A DNA stretch of 16,981 nt from AC-32 sp035455605 (lineage in GTDB: Bacteria; Actinomycetota; Thermoleophilia; Gaiellales; Gaiellaceae): NCBI GenBank assembly GCA_035455605.1, contig DATIER010000289.1:1-16981 (forward strand), written 5' to 3'. How positions within the stretch are numbered: the stretch's first letter is position 1; each line of letters starts with the position of its first letter. Shown here piece by piece: positions 14,093 to 16,981 of the stretch. A program made the position numbers and the translations under genes. The notes beneath the pieces are model-generated. The model was not told the DNA's origin, ran no database searches, and saw only the letters and a list, made by a program, of their open reading frames with translations.

Positions 14093-15081
14093 CACGACCC
14101 TCCCTGCATCCCGATCCGCGTGCGCGGGTCGATGAACACGTAGGCGATGTCGATCACGAAGTTCGCGACCAGCACGGCGATGATCAGGAAGAGGAAGATC
14201 CCCTGGATCAGGAAGTAGTCGCGGTTCTGGAGCGCGCCGAGCGTGAGCGTGCCGAGGCCGGGATACGAGAAGACGATCTCGACGACGATCGCCCCGGCGA
14301 CGACCGCCCCGAGCGCGAGCGCGAGCCCGGTGATCTGCGGCAGGAGCGCGTTGCGGTAGGCGTAGCGGCGGACGAGCTTCGTCGGCGCGCCGAGCGCGGC
14401 CAGGTAGTTCGAGTAGTCCGCCTCGAGCTCGTAGATGATCATGTTGCGCATCCCGATCGCCCAGCCGCCGAACGCGACCAGGAAGAGCGCCAGGAACGGC
14501 AGCACCCAGTGGTGCAGGAAGCTGACGGCGAACTCGAGCGACCAGGCCGGCTGGAGCGAGAGGTCATAGGCGCCCGAGACCGGGAACCAGCCGAGCGTCG
14601 TCGCGAACACCCACGCGAGCACGATCCCGAGCCACATCTGCGGCGTCGCCGTGAGGATGTACGACGCCGGCAGGACGCTGTTGTCGAGCGTCTTCCGCCG
14701 CGCGGCGAGGGCGCCCACCTTGTTGCCGGCCCAGAAGCTGAGCAGGATCGCCGGGACGAGCAGGGCGAGCGTGTACGGGACGGCGCCGCGAATCAGGTCC
14801 CACACGGGCGTCGGGAAGTTCGCGATGCTCACGCCGAGGTCGCCGTGGAAGAGCGCGACCCAGAAGTTGAGGTACTGCTTCCAGACGGGCACGTCGAAGC
14901 CGAACGCCTTCGAGTAGTAGCTCGTCAGCGCCTGCTGCGACTCCGGCTGGGCGTGCATGCGCGACAGCAGGCCCTGGATCGGGTCGCCCGGCATGAAGCG
15001 CGGGATCGCCCAGTCGATCGTGACCGCGACGAAGAAGGTGAGCAGGTAGATGACGATCTTGCGGGCGAGGTAGCGGATCAT
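14092..15081 (-). CDS. ABC transporter permease, OppB/DppB type
   Basis: This 329-residue inner-membrane permease starts with the family hallmark of a first helix followed by IPRFMPGDPIQGLL (26-39). Further segments lie at about 100-125, 140-165, 188-212, 250-275 and 295-317. The EAA-type loop is ADYSNYLAALGAPTKLVRRYAYRNALLPQ (221-249), and VEIVFSYPGLGTLTLGAL (267-284) is the usual last-loop signature. The ATG at 15081 has a strong AGGAGGAG ribosome-binding site. It follows the binding-protein gene after 90 bp that hold a large hairpin. Its closest resemblance is to permeases of the Opp/Dpp superfamily used for oligosaccharides as well as peptides. Confidence 0.93.
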   Translation of the reverse strand: MIRYLARKIVIYLLTFFVAVTIDWAIPRFMPGDPIQGLLSRMHAQPESQQALTSYYSKAFGFDVPVWKQYLNFWVALFHGDLGVSIANFPTPVWDLIRGAVPYTLALLVPAILLSFWAGNKVGALAARRKTLDNSVLPASYILTATPQMWLGIVLAWVFATTLGWFPVSGAYDLSLQPAWSLEFAVSFLHHWVLPFLALFLVAFGGWAIGMRNMIIYELEADYSNYLAALGAPTKLVRRYAYRNALLPQITGLALALGAVVAGAIVVEIVFSYPGLGTLTLGALQNRDYFLIQGIFLFLIIAVLVANFVIDIAYVFIDPRTRIGMQGGS

Positions 15082-15112
15082 CGGAGCTCCTCCTGCTCGG
15101 GACGTGCCTGAA

Positions 15113-15154
15113 CACGGGCACCCCTCCCGGCGCGCCGCCGGGAGAGGTGCCGTG
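15113..15154 (-). terminator. Large intercistronic hairpin between binding-protein and permease genes
   Basis: The left arm 15113-15131 and right arm 15137-15154 pair over about 18 bp, with one bulged base and one mismatch, around a 5-nt loop. The core is CTCCCGGC / GCCGGGAG. On the minus strand it begins 17 bp after the stop of the binding-protein gene and ends about 30 bp before the permease start. No T-tract follows. Such structures act as partial terminators or as 3' stabilisers that keep binding-protein mRNA in excess over permease mRNA. Confidence 0.7.
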
Positions 15155-15171
15155 CATTCACCGCGTCACTC

Positions 15172-16914
15172 CTACGCAGGCTTCAGATGCGTGAGCATGT
15201 CGATGCTCGTCATCTGCCAGTAGTTGCGCCAGCTAGCGGTGGTGTACTGCCTGCTGGTGCTGGAGGAGGGCCAGTTCTTCCAGTGCTTGGTGTTGTACAT
15301 GGCCCACATGCCGTTGTACCAGAGCGGGATCACCGGCAAGTTCTGGAGGAAGGTCCGCTCGAGCCGCGCCATCTGCGTGCGCCGAGCCTGTCCGTTCGTG
15401 GACGGGATCTTGTCCAGGCCGATGGTCATGTTCCACGCCTTCGAGCTCTTGTAGCGCTCGTAGTTCGTGTTGGTCTGATTGCTCGTGATCGGCAGCTGGT
15501 AGATGTACTGGTAGTACGTCCACGGCGTGTTGCTGTACTGCCGGTCGTTGCCGAGGAGGAGGTCGAAGCGGCCGTGGCCGCGATCGTCCGTCATCGTCGC
15601 GTACTCGGGGTAGCCGGGGGTCAGCCTGATGCCGACCGACTTGGCGTTGGCCGAGATGATCTGAATCGCGGTCATCCAGTCGGACCACCCGTTCGGGACG
15701 ACGATGCTGAGGTCGATCTTCGAGCCGTCCTTGTTCTCGACGTACCCGTCGCCGTTCACGTCCTTGTAGCCGGCGGCCTTGAGGATGCTCCTGGCCTTCG
15801 ACGCGTTGTACGAGAACCCGTACTTCTGGACGACCTGGTTGTCGATCAACTTGCTCCAGATCGGCAGCAACCCGGTCGGGTTGGCCTTGTTGACGAGGCC
15901 CTGGTAGGCCTTGTCGATGATCTGCTTCATGTTGATCGAGTACGCCAGGGCGTGCCGGAACGCGCTGTCACCGAGCGGCTTGCGCTCGGTGTTCGGGAAC
16001 AGCCAGGTCGTGTTGGCGGCGAGGTGGTACGGCGCCTTGCCGTAGTAGGTCTTGACGTTGCCCTTGATCGCCGACTTCGGCGCGAAGTTGTTGAACAGGT
16101 CGATGTTCCCCGCGACGAAGTTCGAGAGCGCCGCGGCGTTCGTCCCGTTCTTGATGTCGACGACGTACTTCGGAGCGATCTTCAGCCCGAGGGCCTTGGT
16201 CGCCCACCAGTGCGGGTTCTTCGTCCAGACCACGGTCTGCGACTGGGTTCCGACGCCTGACTTGTAGACGAGCGGGCCCGTCCCGACGATCGGCAGCTTC
16301 AGGTTCCCCGTCGTGAGCGCGTTGTTGCTGTAGCGCTTGAAGATGTGCTGCGGCACGATCGCGACGTTGAACCGGTAGAAGTCGAACTGCTGGTAGCCGG
16401 GGTGCGCGCCGAACGTGAACACCAGGGTCTGCCCCTTCACCTTCACGCCCTTGAGCCCGGTGTCCGCCCACAGCGGGTGCTGCGGGTGGGTCGTGAGCTT
16501 GAGCATCTTGAAGCTGTAGAGGAAGTCCTGGGGAGTCAGCGCCTTGCCGTCACTCCACTTGACCCCCTTGCGGACGGTCATGACATACGTCGAGTGGTTC
16601 TGCCACACGCCCTTGCTCGCGAGCCAGGGCATGAACTTGTCCTTGAGCGGGTCGTAGCGGAACGGCGTCTCGTACGCGAAGCCGACGAGACCGGTGATGT
16701 AATCCCACGTCTTCGCCGGGTTCAGGTCGTTGTTCGGCGACCACTGGTTCCCGCTCATGTAGAGGGTTTGCGAGCGGGGTAGCCCGAGCGAGAGCTTCGG
16801 ATACGCGCTCGCTCCGTTTGCTCCCCCACTCGTGAACGAGACGGCTACCGTCACCGCGCACGCAACCACGAGCGCGGCGAGGGCGGCAGCCGTCCACTTC
16901 CTGGGAACTCTCAT
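15172..16914 (-). CDS. ABC transporter substrate-binding protein, SBP_bac_5 family, probably oligosaccharide-binding
   Basis: This is a 580-residue exported solute-binding protein. It has a basic N-terminus MRVPRKW, a hydrophobic core (9-27) and a likely cleavage near GASA-YP. Cys19 lies within the hydrophobic run, so a lipobox is less likely than ordinary signal peptidase cleavage. Family landmarks are TLYMSGNQWSPNNDLNPA, GFAYETPFRYDPLKDKFMPWLASKG, VRKGVKWSDGKALTPQDFLYSFKMLK, an IVPQHIFKRY segment, FRHALAYSINMKQIIDKAYQG, LKAAGYKDVNGDGYVENKDG and the C-terminal LPVIPLWYNGMW. The QWSPNNDLNP opening and many aromatic residues recall cellodextrin/mannoside-binding members such as Thermotoga CbtA more than peptide binders. 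This is inference. ATG 16914 is chosen over ATG 16920 because AGGAGG (16922-16927) is 7 nt from the former and only 1 nt from the latter. The gene's promoter lies near or beyond the window edge. Confidence 0.9.
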   Translation of the reverse strand: MRVPRKWTAAALAALVVACAVTVAVSFTSGGANGASAYPKLSLGLPRSQTLYMSGNQWSPNNDLNPAKTWDYITGLVGFAYETPFRYDPLKDKFMPWLASKGVWQNHSTYVMTVRKGVKWSDGKALTPQDFLYSFKMLKLTTHPQHPLWADTGLKGVKVKGQTLVFTFGAHPGYQQFDFYRFNVAIVPQHIFKRYSNNALTTGNLKLPIVGTGPLVYKSGVGTQSQTVVWTKNPHWWATKALGLKIAPKYVVDIKNGTNAAALSNFVAGNIDLFNNFAPKSAIKGNVKTYYGKAPYHLAANTTWLFPNTERKPLGDSAFRHALAYSINMKQIIDKAYQGLVNKANPTGLLPIWSKLIDNQVVQKYGFSYNASKARSILKAAGYKDVNGDGYVENKDGSKIDLSIVVPNGWSDWMTAIQIISANAKSVGIRLTPGYPEYATMTDDRGHGRFDLLLGNDRQYSNTPWTYYQYIYQLPITSNQTNTNYERYKSSKAWNMTIGLDKIPSTNGQARRTQMARLERTFLQNLPVIPLWYNGMWAMYNTKHWKNWPSSSTSRQYTTASWRNYWQMTSIDMLTHLKPA

Positions 16915-16921
16915 TGCCATC

Positions 16922-16927
16922 CCTCCT
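16922..16927 (-). promoter_or_regulatory. Shine-Dalgarno sequence deciding the start of the binding-protein gene
   Basis: AGGAGG on the minus strand is 7 nt upstream of ATG 16914 and only 1 nt from the in-frame ATG 16920, so initiation should be at 16914. The remaining 16928-16981 is leader sequence in which I see no clear promoter. Confidence 0.6.
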
Positions 16928-16981
16928 TCTCTGCCTGGACGGCGGGCATGGACCTCCACACCGAGCCGAACGTTCCTCCCG

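Noticed and set aside
15720..15790. DVNGDGYVENKDG in the binding protein as a dockerin or EF-hand domain
   Set aside because: A single Asp/Gly-rich loop after an AGY motif is a routine feature of SBP_bac_5 proteins, and no second repeat is present.

Overview
The window is about 17 kb of very GC-rich DNA with tightly packed, translationally coupled genes. It looks like a chromosomal segment of a high-GC actinobacterium, most likely class Thermoleophilia (Solirubrobacterales/Gaiellales type). The main pointer is the secreted collagen-like protein at 1198-1959, whose N-terminal segment (RNPVAYLALLVAL, then a GTRQVINGSL region leading into Gly-X-Y repeats) is typical of that class as I remember it. 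The lineage is an inference; there is no rRNA or other marker gene here. I saw no tRNA, CRISPR array, insertion sequence, integrase or phage gene.

Layout: (1) 1-57 (-) is the start of a small Cys-rich protein, cut by the window edge. It diverges from an AqpZ-type aquaporin (299-1030, +). (2) The aquaporin converges on the secreted collagen-like/PPC-domain protein (1198-1959, -), which has its own candidate sigma70-type promoter. (3) 2163/2223-2510 (+) is a small helical protein with a puzzling start, followed by a 52-residue membrane-anchored Cys4 protein (2586-2744, +). (4) 2754-3695 (-) is a GH130 mannoside phosphorylase and 3688-6126 (+) a GH94 cellobiose phosphorylase. They are divergent, and their 5' ends overlap by 8 bp. 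(5) 6239-11311 (+) is a six-gene coupled operon: MoxR AAA+ ATPase, DUF58, a two-TM BatD-like protein, a VWA protein, a TPR-like protein and a second VWA protein. (6) 11308-16914 (-) is a complete Opp/Dpp-type ABC transporter operon reading binding protein, permease, permease, ATPase, ATPase. It runs head-on into the MoxR operon, and the two terminal stop codons share one CTAG palindrome.

How the parts may work together: GH94 and GH130 enzymes are cytoplasmic phosphorylases that split beta-1,4 disaccharides with phosphate, saving ATP. Opp/Dpp-type importers near such enzymes often carry oligosaccharides rather than peptides. The transporter therefore plausibly imports cello- or manno-oligosaccharides for the two phosphorylases. 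The MoxR/VWA operon lies between them and is probably an independent envelope or metal-dependent chaperone-like system. The most notable features are the zero-spacer divergent phosphorylase pair, the compact MoxR/DUF58/VWA cassette, the zero-spacer convergence at CTAG, the intercistronic hairpin after the binding-protein gene, and the small gene whose Shine-Dalgarno sequence points at a GTC codon.
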